Notes under the pieces: generated by a model
The model's database searches: none
The model's input: the letters and a program-made list of their open reading frames with translations, nothing else
What the model was told of the DNA's origin: nothing
Translations under genes and position numbers: made by a program
Assembly (NCBI GenBank): GCA_937918955.1
Contig: CAKZRZ010000038.1
Span: forward strand, 1 to 56,136
Source of the DNA: an uncultured Arenicella sp.
Lineage (GTDB): Bacteria > Pseudomonadota > Gammaproteobacteria > Arenicellales > Arenicellaceae
Direction: 5' to 3'
Length of the DNA: 56,136 bases
Shown here: positions 36,944 through 46,096 of the stretch, piece by piece
Numbering within the stretch: the stretch's first letter is position 1
How the letters are laid out: each line of letters opens with the position of its first letter

Positions 36944-38077
36944 TTATCCAATGAACTTGGCAACACCATTACTGAATAAAGCCTTGGCTGATTCTAGCTC
37001 ATGCTTAAGTAATTGATGAGACAACTCAATCGTTCGTTGCGCTGCGACTCGGCTAGACCAGGTAGCACTAATGCTCGCATGACCACGTTTGCCCATTGCC
37101 AAGAGTTGTTCTCGGCCCAATTCGGCGAGTTGATCAAGCTTAGCGTCCAAACCATGCTCAGGTTTGGTATCTGAATAAAGCATGCCTGACTTTTCAGGCT
37201 CGACCATCCAAACCGCTGAACCAAGTTGGTCACTAGCCACAACTCCGCAACCGTAACTCAAAGCTTCATTAACCACCAAGCCCCAGCCCTCGCCATGATG
37301 ACTGGTCATAAGAAACAAGTCTGCATTGCTCATGTGTTCACGCACTTGGTCTTGGCTCTGCCAGCCGGTCAACTCAATGTGAGCCGATAAAGAACGCTCA
37401 GCGATATCCGACTCTAACTCCTTGCGCAATGTCCCATCGCCAACCATCGTTAGCTTCGCCTTGATGCCGCGCTGCTGTAAACCTTGCAAAATATCCAAGG
37501 CCAAACGTGGTCGCTTAACCTCACTTAAGCGAGCACACCATAAAAGCTGTATATAGTCACGTTCAGGCCGGGTTTGGTAGGCTGGCGCATCGATGAAATA
37601 ACCAAATTGCCAGCTTCGCCCTTTAAAGAACCCCATGTCGTTCAAGTCTTTGGCAGCATAAGCGCCAATTGCGAGAAAGTGATAATTAGGCTCGTTTACT
37701 GAAATATAGTTCTTATAAAAGTGGCCCATTCGCGATAGTTTTCGCCCAAGTGTCGGGCGTTTTTTCCACAAACGCTCTTGGCAAGCGAAGGTTAACTTAC
37801 CTGATTTAATGCGACGCTTAAGATACTTAATTGGAAAGCGCCCTTGAATGACCACATCCGCGTTTTCAATCCATTCTTCGACGTCACTTTGCAACTGCCA
37901 AAAACGTAAAACAAAGTGCTCGGTGTAGTCATCTTTCCAACCCATTTCGGCTCGTGCATCGCTGGTCGGTTTTTGAAACACAATGCGAAAATTTTCCTCA
38001 CCTAATTCAGCTGCCATCGCTCGCGCGAAGTGCATTTGATGATATGAAGCTTGATTAGTAAGAAAGAGTATTTTCAT
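36944..38077 (-). CDS. Family 4 glycosyltransferase
   Basis: 377 residues of the GT-B fold. The N-terminal acceptor half starts MKILFLTNQASYHQMHFARAMAAEL. The nucleotide-sugar half shows LLWCARLSEVKRPRLALDIL, LTMVGDGTLRKELE and the E-x7-E motif in HGEGWGLVVNEALSYGCGVVAS (about 265-286). The activity is transfer of a sugar from an activated donor, probably to an envelope glycan or small lipid. No other glycan gene is adjacent apart from the more distant ones, so the acceptor is not predictable. Confidence 0.87.
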   Translation of the reverse strand: MKILFLTNQASYHQMHFARAMAAELGEENFRIVFQKPTSDARAEMGWKDDYTEHFVLRFWQLQSDVEEWIENADVVIQGRFPIKYLKRRIKSGKLTFACQERLWKKRPTLGRKLSRMGHFYKNYISVNEPNYHFLAIGAYAAKDLNDMGFFKGRSWQFGYFIDAPAYQTRPERDYIQLLWCARLSEVKRPRLALDILQGLQQRGIKAKLTMVGDGTLRKELESDIAERSLSAHIELTGWQSQDQVREHMSNADLFLMTSHHGEGWGLVVNEALSYGCGVVASDQLGSAVWMVEPEKSGMLYSDTKPEHGLDAKLDQLAELGREQLLAMGKRGHASISATWSSRVAAQRTIELSHQLLKHELESAKALFSNGVAKFIG

Positions 38078-38267
38078 GGATGTGAGATCACAGCTGTTAA
38101 CGGACTATTGTGTAGCCTCCTTTGGGCGCTTCGCTTAAATCTTCGGCAGAGCAATTAATACGGCTATCGTACAATAGTATCGCGAATTAATGTGTCAGAA
38201 AGCCTACATTTTGCTCAGCTTTTAGGGTAATTTCGTCGCTGCGATTAAAAAGATAATAACAAGCCCA

Positions 38268-39833
38268 ATGACCCCCACCACCCCATCTAAAAACGAAAAT
38301 ACGGCGACTGAAGCCGCCTCCCAAAAAGCGAGTGAGAGACTTATCGTGTATCTCCAAAACGATGAGCGTAAAACCATACCCGAATCACAAGCGCTCTATA
38401 TGCTTGAGAGCATTGCACAAACTGACCTCGCGCGAGCCCTGAGCTACTATCACAAACTCACTGAAGAGAACCCACATGCAGAGCAATTACTGATAGCTTT
38501 CTATCAGCTTTTGCTTAACATGTTTATGCTCGAAGAATTGCTGCAAGTTACCAGCGCAAGACTTAAGCGTGTGCCTGGGTGTACCACAGCGTTCTCTTGG
38601 AAAATGAACGCATTGCAGCACATGTTTAGAAACCATGAAGCCATTGACATACTGGAGGTCGTAGCACAGGCAAACCCAGATAATGCACTTACTTGGAACT
38701 CACTTGGCGAATTCCATCGTGATGTCGGCAATTTTGAAGCCGCGAAAGCCTGTTTTGATAAGGCCACTGAAGTTGACCCCTCATTCGCGCGCGCCTACTG
38801 GAACGCCTCGGCTTATAGTGCTGATGCCGAAGCCGATTTGAGTAAGATCAAGTCACTAATTTCAGGGCAGCAAGTGGCGGAACGTGATATCCATAACCTA
38901 CACTTTTGCGCCTATCGTCATTACGAAAATATGGGGCAAACCGAAGACGCTTTCGAACACCTACAAATTGCCAATGGTCTAAAAAGGCGCGCGATTCACT
39001 ATGATGTCGATGCAGAACTGGCAATCGATGAAAGCGCTAAAACAGTGTTCACGCCAGAACGCCTTGGTTCTTTAGAAGACGGATGGAGCAGTGAATTGCG
39101 GCCCATTTTCATTATGGGCATGCCTCGCAGTGGCACTACCTTAGTAGAGCAAATCATCGCCAGTCATAGTGAGGTCAGTGGTGGCGACGAGTATACCGCG
39201 CTAGCTAACGCTGTTTCGCGCGCTCAGCGCCAATCAAGCTTTGCTGGCCCTGTGGATCAATGGCTGTCTAGTCGCACGACTAAGGATTGGCATGAAATTG
39301 GTAGACTGTACGAGCACAACAACCGCTTCGTGCGCGGTGATAAAAAGGTGTTTACCGACAAAAACCAATTCAACCATCGTTCGATAGGCATCATCAAAGC
39401 ATCACTCGCAAATGCCAAAATCATAATGGTCGACCGCAATCCGATGGACGTTGCTTTCGCTTGCTATCGCCAGCTTTTTAATGGTCAGGGCGCAAAGTTT
39501 AGCTATCAAATTGATGAGCTGGTGAGAATCTACACTAGTTACTTATCTCTGATGGAGTACTGGGAGACGCATACCAACAACTTGATCATGCGCATTAATT
39601 ATGAAGATCTGGTGACAGATCAAGTTGCTGTAAGCACCAAGCTGTTAAATTTTTGCGGGCTCGAGCTTGAACGAGGATGCATCGATTTCCACAAGACTCA
39701 GCGCGCCGTAAAAACACTCAGCGCGTCACAGGTTCGACAGGCTATCTTTACGCAAGGCATAGATCGTTGGAAACACTATGAAAGCCAACTCGAGCCGATG
39801 CGAATTGCTATGCAAAATGCGGGTTTAGTTTAA
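38268..39833 (+). CDS. TPR-repeat sulfotransferase
   Basis: 521 residues. Two or more tetratricopeptide repeats occupy about residues 110-235 (for example ALTWNSLGEFHRDVGNFEAA and ARAYWNASAYSADAEADL). The C-terminal half is a PAPS-dependent sulfotransferase: the 5'-phosphosulfate loop IFIMGMPRSGTTLVEQII (PRSGT at 286-290) and the 3'-phosphate motif KIIMVDRNPMDVAFACYRQLF. A TPR-sulfotransferase architecture is common in marine Proteobacteria and probably modifies proteins or envelope components with sulfate. No partner gene is adjacent; the next gene (DUF3179) is on the same strand after about 100 bases. Confidence 0.9.
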   Translation: MTPTTPSKNENTATEAASQKASERLIVYLQNDERKTIPESQALYMLESIAQTDLARALSYYHKLTEENPHAEQLLIAFYQLLLNMFMLEELLQVTSARLKRVPGCTTAFSWKMNALQHMFRNHEAIDILEVVAQANPDNALTWNSLGEFHRDVGNFEAAKACFDKATEVDPSFARAYWNASAYSADAEADLSKIKSLISGQQVAERDIHNLHFCAYRHYENMGQTEDAFEHLQIANGLKRRAIHYDVDAELAIDESAKTVFTPERLGSLEDGWSSELRPIFIMGMPRSGTTLVEQIIASHSEVSGGDEYTALANAVSRAQRQSSFAGPVDQWLSSRTTKDWHEIGRLYEHNNRFVRGDKKVFTDKNQFNHRSIGIIKASLANAKIIMVDRNPMDVAFACYRQLFNGQGAKFSYQIDELVRIYTSYLSLMEYWETHTNNLIMRINYEDLVTDQVAVSTKLLNFCGLELERGCIDFHKTQRAVKTLSASQVRQAIFTQGIDRWKHYESQLEPMRIAMQNAGLV

Positions 39834-39886
39834 AGCCACATTGCCAACCTTACAGCAGCTTAACTTTCGTTAAGTAATGCGCTTAA

Positions 39887-39938
39887 ATCATGTCGGGTCT
39901 TGAGAGTTATGATAATCAAAACTATGACTCGACATGAT
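39887..39938 (+). promoter_or_regulatory. Inverted repeat burying the DUF3179 start codon
   Basis: ATCATGTCG (39887-39895) pairs perfectly with CGACATGAT (39930-39938), and the right arm contains the ATG at 39934. Inside the loop GAGTTAT and ATGACTC can pair further. No ribosome site is visible before the ATG. As RNA this would occlude the start, so it may limit translation. Confidence 0.5.
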
Positions 39939-41349
39939 AATAAAACGCTCCGCTCTAGCTGCCTTGACACTTGCCGCGACGATTGGCTCCGCCTACCTTG
40001 ACACCAATGCAGCATACGCCCAATCCAACACATCAACTAACACCACAGAAAGTCAAAGCGATGTAGATATAGGCGATCAGTTTTTTGGCTTACTTGTCAA
40101 CGCTGATCCAATTCAAATCAATAAAATTCTCAAGAAGATAAAGCAAAATTGGTCGATTGAATACATGCCAATGGCAATCGAAACGCTCGGCTTCGCGCAG
40201 TCTGAGTATGTACGCTCTCGCTTGTTTAAGCTTATTGATGAAAATAGTCCGAAGAGAGCGTTTAAAGATAATAATGAACGTTATCAGTGGCTTTGGAATC
40301 AAGATGTACCAACAGCGAAAGGCTATGCCAATTTTAAAGCGCAACTCTATAGCCATATCGATGACCGATTTGAGACCTATTTTAAAGACCGCCAAGATTT
40401 AGCGCGTATTCGTCTCGATGAAATTCGCTGGGGCGGAGTGGTTCAGGATGGCATTCCCCCATTAAGAAACCCCGACATGATCCGAGCCGATCAAGCGGAT
40501 TACCTTGGCGACGACAACATTGTTTTCGGCATAGAAATTAATGGCGACGCACGCGCGTATCCGAAACGAATTCTGGCTTGGCATGAGATGTTCACTGACA
40601 CCATCGGGGGTGTCGATATTGCGGGTGTTTACTGCACACTCTGTGGCGCGGTGATCCCATACCGAACCGAGCACAATGGAACCAATTACCAACTCGGCAC
40701 AAGCGGCTTTCTTTATCGCTCGAATAAACTAATGTATGACCAAGCAACCCAATCGCTATGGAGCACATCCCGTGGCACGCCCGTTTTGGGCCCCTTAGTT
40801 GATAAAGGTATTGAACTGCAATTTGAGAGCGTAGTGACCACAACCTGGAAAGAGTGGCGTAAACGCCATCCCAACACCACTGTGCTCTCGCTGAATACCG
40901 GACACTTGAGAAACTATGATGAAGGCAATGCCTACAAAGACTATTTCAGTACGGACCGCTTAATGTTTAATACACCCTTTAGCGATAAGCGCTTAAAAAA
41001 CAAACAAGAAATACTAGCCTTGCGCTTTCCGGCAGCGCCTAATCAACAATTGGCAATAGACACAAAGTTTTTGAAGAAAAATCCAGTCTATCAGAACCAA
41101 ATTGGACAACAGAAATTCACTGTCCTCACAGACAACACAGGGGCGAATCGAGTTTATGATACTAAAGACATTCAGCTTAAAACCTATGACGGCGGCTCGA
41201 CTGTGACCGACAACTCAGGTGCAAAGTGGACCTTGAACGAAAGTTGGCTCGAAAACACGCAAGGCGATCGCCTCGAACGCTTACCGTATCATCGCGCCTT
41301 TTGGTTCGGCTGGAAAGCGGCCTTCCCAGACACAAAGCTTATTAAATAA
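39934..41349 (+). CDS. Exported DUF3179 protein
   Basis: 471 residues with a signal peptide (MIIKRSALAALTLAATIGSA onward, cleavage near AYAQ). The DUF3179 domain covers about residues 165-460: GVVQDGIPPLRNPDMI, GIEINGDARAYPKRILAWHEMFTD, the conserved VYCTLCGAVIPYR with its CxxC pair, TSGFLYRSNKLMYDQATQSLWS, and LNTGHLRNYDEGNAYKDYF. The CxxC pair and conserved acidic and histidine residues suggest a metal or redox role, but the family has no assigned function. An N-terminal extension of about 150 residues with helical repeats precedes it. The start codon lies in an inverted repeat (separate entry). Confidence 0.9.
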   Translation: MIIKRSALAALTLAATIGSAYLDTNAAYAQSNTSTNTTESQSDVDIGDQFFGLLVNADPIQINKILKKIKQNWSIEYMPMAIETLGFAQSEYVRSRLFKLIDENSPKRAFKDNNERYQWLWNQDVPTAKGYANFKAQLYSHIDDRFETYFKDRQDLARIRLDEIRWGGVVQDGIPPLRNPDMIRADQADYLGDDNIVFGIEINGDARAYPKRILAWHEMFTDTIGGVDIAGVYCTLCGAVIPYRTEHNGTNYQLGTSGFLYRSNKLMYDQATQSLWSTSRGTPVLGPLVDKGIELQFESVVTTTWKEWRKRHPNTTVLSLNTGHLRNYDEGNAYKDYFSTDRLMFNTPFSDKRLKNKQEILALRFPAAPNQQLAIDTKFLKKNPVYQNQIGQQKFTVLTDNTGANRVYDTKDIQLKTYDGGSTVTDNSGAKWTLNESWLENTQGDRLERLPYHRAFWFGWKAAFPDTKLIK

Positions 41350-41365
41350 GCACGAACAGAAACTC

Positions 41366-41391
41366 ATCGGCCTAGTTCAAAATAGGCCGAT
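41366..41391. terminator. Hairpin between convergent DUF3179 and hydrolase genes
   Basis: ATCGGCCTA (41366-41374) pairs perfectly with TAGGCCGAT (41383-41391), with an eight-base loop. It overlaps the stop codon of the minus-strand hydrolase. There is no strong T-run, so it is only terminator-like. Confidence 0.5.
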
Positions 41392-42211
41392 TACGATCTA
41401 ATATTGTTTGCAACAGCATGTCAACAAACTCATCTGGTTTTTCTCGATAAACCACGTGGTCGCCATCAAAGGTGCGAATAGTCCAGCCGCGAGCTTCAGC
41501 TCGATGCCAAGAGGGGTCTTCTGCACGTTGCTTCCGGCTTACACCCTCTGGCACAAACGCTACGTAGCTTGCGTTAATCTTTTTCGCTTCAGTACTATTA
41601 AATGTAACAGCCTCGGTAAGAGTGTTAAGCGGATGAGGCACGTCTCTTGGTAGTGATTTGGTGTCAACTAACCACGGAAAGTAAACCAAACCCTCTCGAA
41701 CATTTAGGGCGGCTAACTCTGTGCCCCACACCTCAAGAGCGCTCATACCATCATCAGGCACGGCTGCGTCTAAAAAAGTAAGATGCCTTATACGCTCGGG
41801 CATTCGATTTGCTACGCCAGTAATCACCATGCCGCCATAACTGTGACCCAGCAAAATCACATCATCGAGTTGCTCGAACTCAATGATGTTCACGATATCA
41901 GTAATATGAGTTGTGAGATTAATCTCCTCACTTGCAAGATGCATTTTCTCACCTAAACCACTTAAGGTTGGTCGATAAACTGTATGCCCGCGAGCGGCTA
42001 AACTATTTGCGACGGTTTTCCAATCCCAACCGCCACCTGTTGCACCGTGCACAATAACAAAGGTATGTGAGCCGTTGTTCGGTTTGTCAGCCTCAGTAGC
42101 ATAGCCAGTGTTAGTCGCACTACTCAGCGCAATGACACTCATTGAGGTAAGAATAGAGTACATGCATATTATCGAGCGTGTACAGGAGTTGATTCGGCTT
42201 AAGAAATTCAT
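41372..42211 (-). CDS. Exported alpha/beta hydrolase (MES-like esterase), last gene of glycan operon
   Basis: About 279 residues from the ATG at 42211, chosen because it gives a signal peptide (MNFLSRINSC to about TGYA) and removes a 112-base overlap with the gene upstream. The alpha/beta hydrolase core has FVIVHGATGGGWDWKTVANSL, YRPTLSGLG, the elbow ILLGHSYGGMVITG and the catalytic His in FDGDHVVYREKPDEF. The HGATGGGWDW and LSGLGEK motifs resemble plant methylesterase-like and bacterial EstC-like enzymes. As the last gene after two membrane or polysaccharide glycosyltransferases, it may trim or deacylate the glycan, but this is inference. Confidence 0.82.
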   Translation of the reverse strand: MNFLSRINSCTRSIICMYSILTSMSVIALSSATNTGYATEADKPNNGSHTFVIVHGATGGGWDWKTVANSLAARGHTVYRPTLSGLGEKMHLASEEINLTTHITDIVNIIEFEQLDDVILLGHSYGGMVITGVANRMPERIRHLTFLDAAVPDDGMSALEVWGTELAALNVREGLVYFPWLVDTKSLPRDVPHPLNTLTEAVTFNSTEAKKINASYVAFVPEGVSRKQRAEDPSWHRAEARGWTIRTFDGDHVVYREKPDEFVDMLLQTILDRNRPILN

Positions 42212-42261
42212 TGGTGTTAACTGTTTTAAATAGAAAAGCCCTAGGCTAACACATTCTTTTT

Positions 42262-43680
42262 TTAGGTTCTTTTTGCGGCTTTGTTCAGAGTTCTCGATCT
42301 CAAGGTCAACGGCCAAGCTAGGCTGATAGACAATGCGATCACAAGACTGATACCAATTAAATGTATCGGCCAATTAGCCGGCGCCCAATTCTGACAACAA
42401 ACAAACTGGCTCAGCACCTCGTAGAGCGTTGGGATAGCTAAAGACCAAACAATCAACGGTAAATTTGGTCTCAACGCTAAGATCGCCAACAGTGGCAATA
42501 AATACCAGGGAAAGATCACTGGCGAAACAATCAATGGAATAGCCATGACTGCCTGCAACGATACTATCAGTAATTTTTGAGAATCCGTACCCTTTGTTTT
42601 TAAACTCTGCCAAAGCAGGAACGCGATCGTTAAATACGCCACAAGCGCCAAAATAGCCAATAGCACCACTAACTTAAACACCCCAAAGTGGGGCTCTAGC
42701 CATAGAAATACCGGCGAGCCAGACCGCCATTTTTCAAAGAAAATCGCGAGGCTACCAACAGGACGAAAACCAAGCAAAATACTCGCGATGTATACACCAA
42801 GCCAAACGCTTACCGCGCTAAAAGCCATTATAAAACGTTGACGCCATGTCTTTATAACAATGAAAAGCGGCAATAGCATTGCCATGGGAAGGATTTTTAT
42901 CAACCCCCCAATAGCGATAGACACGCCGAGCAGGAAGAGCTTTTTAGATTGCCAAAAATAGACCGCAGCGAGTATTGCAAATGCGGTAAAAATGTCCAAA
43001 TGCAAGCCTTCACCAGCCTCCAAAATTAATAAAGGTGACAAAGCAAGCAAGGGAAGATGTTGTAACTTATCAGCGCGTTTTAACACCTTCGTACCCAATA
43101 TAAGTGTGGCTATGCTGGCTGCGGTTGTCATAAGCTTCCATACGAGCGCCGCACCACTAAGCCCAAAACTGGCGGCGAAACTAAACAACACCAACGCTAA
43201 TGGCGGGTATAGCGTGACGTACTTCGCATGTTCTTCTGGAGGCGCCCACTGCGCTTTTAACTCGACCAACTCAGATGAATCATGCGCCACCCGATAAGGG
43301 TCGAACCCTTCGAGAGCAATTCGGCCGTCGAACAAGTAGCGACTCACATCATTTGAAGTATAAGAATCAACCAGCAAAAGCACTAGTCGTGTACTCGCTC
43401 CGAGCACTAGCAGCCAAACCACCTGCGCATTCGCGCTCGCTGAATCTTGTGCATGGCGAACAATCGAGACTCGCCACAGCAATAGCATTAACAAGGAGGC
43501 AAAACTATATTGAACGATGATACGCGCGCCCAAAGAATGTAATTGGTGACTTTGTTGCACATCGTTACTCAATACGAAGCTGTAACAAATGCACAATAAA
43601 AAAGCGCCCTTCATAAGAAAAGCGCTTTTCAACAGGGCACGATCGAAGCCCATTAATAAGCCTGAAGCGAGCGGGTTCAT
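42262..43680 (-). CDS. GT-C-like membrane glycosyltransferase (paralogue of 23383)
   Basis: 472 residues with about twelve helices. The first periplasmic loop has SNDVSRYLFDGRIALEGFDP (about residues 115-134), the acidic D-x-x-RYL-x-D-x-R motif of this family, then KYVTLYPPLALVLF. SPLLILEAGEGLHLDIFTAF and GLIKILPMAMLLPLF match the paralogue at 23383-24708. It probably transfers a sugar from a polyprenyl-phosphate donor on the periplasmic face. It starts 26 bases after the stop of the CslA-like gene upstream, as part of an operon. Confidence 0.82.
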   Translation of the reverse strand: MNPLASGLLMGFDRALLKSAFLMKGAFLLCICYSFVLSNDVQQSHQLHSLGARIIVQYSFASLLMLLLWRVSIVRHAQDSASANAQVVWLLVLGASTRLVLLLVDSYTSNDVSRYLFDGRIALEGFDPYRVAHDSSELVELKAQWAPPEEHAKYVTLYPPLALVLFSFAASFGLSGAALVWKLMTTAASIATLILGTKVLKRADKLQHLPLLALSPLLILEAGEGLHLDIFTAFAILAAVYFWQSKKLFLLGVSIAIGGLIKILPMAMLLPLFIVIKTWRQRFIMAFSAVSVWLGVYIASILLGFRPVGSLAIFFEKWRSGSPVFLWLEPHFGVFKLVVLLAILALVAYLTIAFLLWQSLKTKGTDSQKLLIVSLQAVMAIPLIVSPVIFPWYLLPLLAILALRPNLPLIVWSLAIPTLYEVLSQFVCCQNWAPANWPIHLIGISLVIALSISLAWPLTLRSRTLNKAAKRT

Positions 43681-43706
43681 CTTATATATTGGCGTTTAAA
43701 CGGGCG

Positions 43707-45191
43707 CTAATTAGCGAGTAGGCTGCCTGAATTTTCATGATCGAAAGCCGATAAGGAAAAACCGATCGCAAGTATCATCAAAAACGGCACCATATACCAA
43801 TTGCCCACTTGAACAACCCACCCTGCGGCAAAAACAAATACCGCGGAAGTTAAAAGCTGTAGCCATTTTTCGTCGGGCAATATAGTTCGATACGATTTCT
43901 CTATCACTGGCAGTTCTAGCACCGCTCCTATTTGCAGCTCACCATTTTTAGGTGTGCGAACAAACTCACTCTCTTGACCTCGAAGTGCTTCGAGCGCCGC
44001 ACGAGCATTATTGAACGCCAAATTAATACCCAACAACAGTAACCATGGAAGCTGCAAAAACGCATTGCGTTTAGACTTTTTCAACGCTACTTGACCGAAA
44101 TATAAATACAACAAATGACTACCAGAACAAACTGCCAATAAGGGCAGATCTAACCAAAACAGTAACGGCATGTCTAAATGCTCACGCATAACTAGACTTG
44201 GTATCAGCAAGAATAAAGTGTCAACAAGCATCACAAAGTAAGCGAAGTTGTTTGATAAATGAAAAGTAGCTTCGAACTTCTTTGCTAGGCTAAAGTTCGA
44301 TTTCCAAACCGTGCCTAACATTTTTTTCATTACCTGAATGCCGCCCTTTGCCCATCGATGTTGCTGACTTTTAAATGCTCGCATGTTCGACGGCAATTCG
44401 GCTGGGCACTCGATATCATTAACGTAGTCCATTTGCCACCCTTTGAGCTGGGCGCGATAACTTAAGTCTAAATCTTCGGTTAAGGTGTCAGCCGACCAAT
44501 GGCCTGCATCTATGATCGCCTCTACCCGCCAAATACCCGCAGTACCGTTAAAGTTAAAGAGCATATTGCTGGCATAACGAACCTGTTGCTCAAGTGCGAA
44601 ATGCGAATCGAGCATCATGGCTTGTGTACGAGTTAAGCGATTACTTTCAAGATTAAGATGTGACCACCGCGTTTGCAACATCGCGAGCTTAGGGTTAGCA
44701 AAACGATGAATCGTCTTTTGTAAAAAGTCGATTGGCGGCATAAAGTCAGCATCGAAGATAGCTATAAACTCACCGGTCGCCACCTCCATTGCGTCGCGTA
44801 GAGCACCTGCTTTAAATCCGCTTCGTTCAACTCGGTGCACATGTTGAATATCAACGCCCTGCGCTTGATACTTTGCTACTTTGTCGCGTATCAAGTCATA
44901 GGTGTCATCGGTTGAATCGTCCACCACTTGTATTTGCAATAGGCCCTGCGGGTAATCCATTTTGACAGATTGGTCGATGATTCGCCCCGCAACATTGCGC
45001 TCGTTAAATACCGGTATTTGAATAGTAACTCTCGGAAACTCCGAGAGAGGTGCATGCTCTTCGACTACCGGCTTATTCCGATACTTGTACCACCGCGTCA
45101 CCATAGACAAGCGATGCAAACCAAAAACACAGAGCACCGCCAACAATGCATAGTGCAAGCCTAAAAAGCCCCAACCAAGAAATTCAAACAT
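43707..45191 (-). CDS. CslA-like processive family 2 glycosyltransferase
   Basis: 494 residues of the GT2 polysaccharide synthase kind. An N-terminal helix (about 6-28) is followed by the catalytic domain with PRVTIQIPVFNERNVAGRII, QVVDDSTDDTYDLIR, IFDADFMPPIDFLQK, TLTEDLDLSYRAQLKGW (the catalytic base region) and SQQHRWAKGGIQVMKK (Q-x-x-RW). These are the D, DxD, TED and QxxRW signatures of processive synthases. A C-terminal set of four or so helices follows (about 320-490). The sequence resembles bacterial relatives of plant CslA mannan/glucomannan synthases, and lacks a PilZ domain. Synthesis of a beta-linked polymer or glycolipid is likely. It follows the barrel gene by 20 bases. Confidence 0.88.
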   Translation of the reverse strand: MFEFLGWGFLGLHYALLAVLCVFGLHRLSMVTRWYKYRNKPVVEEHAPLSEFPRVTIQIPVFNERNVAGRIIDQSVKMDYPQGLLQIQVVDDSTDDTYDLIRDKVAKYQAQGVDIQHVHRVERSGFKAGALRDAMEVATGEFIAIFDADFMPPIDFLQKTIHRFANPKLAMLQTRWSHLNLESNRLTRTQAMMLDSHFALEQQVRYASNMLFNFNGTAGIWRVEAIIDAGHWSADTLTEDLDLSYRAQLKGWQMDYVNDIECPAELPSNMRAFKSQQHRWAKGGIQVMKKMLGTVWKSNFSLAKKFEATFHLSNNFAYFVMLVDTLFLLIPSLVMREHLDMPLLFWLDLPLLAVCSGSHLLYLYFGQVALKKSKRNAFLQLPWLLLLGINLAFNNARAALEALRGQESEFVRTPKNGELQIGAVLELPVIEKSYRTILPDEKWLQLLTSAVFVFAAGWVVQVGNWYMVPFLMILAIGFSLSAFDHENSGSLLAN

Positions 45192-45211
45192 AAGATTCAG
45201 AAAAATAGGGT

Positions 45212-46063
45212 TTAGAAAACGCGAGTAATGCCAAATTGAATGCCGTCACCTTGTAAGGTCTCATCTCCATACAAGTCATCGGTATAGGTTATTTCTGCGC
45301 CCCAACGACCACCGTCACTATTTGCTTGGCCGAAATTCCAACCCGCTGTGATCTCTAATTTACCGATATTGAATTCAGGCGTTCTAGATAAATTTCCGGT
45401 AAGCGTCTCAAACGAATCGGCATTGTTAGCGCTTTCGATGCCGTCTAGCTTGGTACGAAAATATAAGTTATCAGTAAGGTTTACACCGTACTCTATGAGG
45501 TAACGAATTTCATCAGACGGCTCGTCTGTGCGAAATCGATAACCAAGCTCTAAGCCTAAATAACCGTAGCGATTTAGGCTTTTACCTAGCAGCACACGAA
45601 ATTCGTAATCTTCTTGGCCGTTGCCTAAAGGAAGCGCGTCGTCTTCGTCGTACAAGTTAGGCAGCTTCACAGCGAATGAGGTTGAAAGTACGAAGGGGTC
45701 GGCTTGCCATTGATACTTTAGTCCAATATCTAAATCTCCAAGACCACTATTACTTGTTGTCTCTCCACTAGCCGTTGTTTGCTCTATATCTTGGTACAAT
45801 GCGGAGGTATAAATACCCCAGTTATTTCCTAGACCGTATTCACCATAGAACGAAACACTGCTTCCCTCGAACTCACCAAAATCTGGTTGATTGCCAAAAA
45901 ACTCAGTCGCGTTGTAATCAGATACACCAACTTTTGCGTACCCCTTGCCTTTCTCGGCAACCCATGCTCCAGCGTGGGCACTGGTTGACGAAAGCGCGAT
46001 GGCCAGCATGCATGTGGACAGCGCAATGGCTGCAACTGATGTTTTATTAGATTTAATTGTCAT
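45212..46063 (-). CDS. Outer-membrane beta-barrel protein, first gene of the glycan operon
   Basis: 283 residues from the ATG at 46063, which has AAGAGAA upstream and gives a signal peptide ending AHA. The mature protein (GAWVAEKGKGYAKVGVSDY onward) consists of alternating amphipathic strands with turn motifs such as GEYGLGNNWGIYT, LGDLDIGLKYQWQA, YGYLGLELGYRFRT and NLYFRTKLDG, ending in the aromatic GITRVF. Twelve to fourteen strands are likely. It may be an export channel or a lipid/sugar-modifying barrel. No catalytic motif is evident. It starts an operon with two glycosyltransferases and a hydrolase. Confidence 0.83.
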   Translation of the reverse strand: MTIKSNKTSVAAIALSTCMLAIALSSTSAHAGAWVAEKGKGYAKVGVSDYNATEFFGNQPDFGEFEGSSVSFYGEYGLGNNWGIYTSALYQDIEQTTASGETTSNSGLGDLDIGLKYQWQADPFVLSTSFAVKLPNLYDEDDALPLGNGQEDYEFRVLLGKSLNRYGYLGLELGYRFRTDEPSDEIRYLIEYGVNLTDNLYFRTKLDGIESANNADSFETLTGNLSRTPEFNIGKLEITAGWNFGQANSDGGRWGAEITYTDDLYGDETLQGDGIQFGITRVF

Positions 46064-46096
46064 TGTTCTCTTAGCCTTGTTAATTAGGGTAATTAT

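Noticed and set aside
36921-36945. TCCAC/GTGGA hairpin between the S1/P1 nuclease and GT4 genes
   Set aside because: Five pairs only and no T-run; too weak to call a terminator.
42211-42373. N-terminal extension of the alpha/beta hydrolase overlapping the GT-C gene end
   Set aside because: The residues have no signal peptide and overlap 112 bases of a confident gene; the ATG at 42211 gives a proper signal peptide.
43275-43520. Plus-strand frames and a tRNA-like GGGTCGAACCC string in the GT-C gene
   Set aside because: The string lies in codons of a confident gene and has no acceptor or anticodon arms around it.
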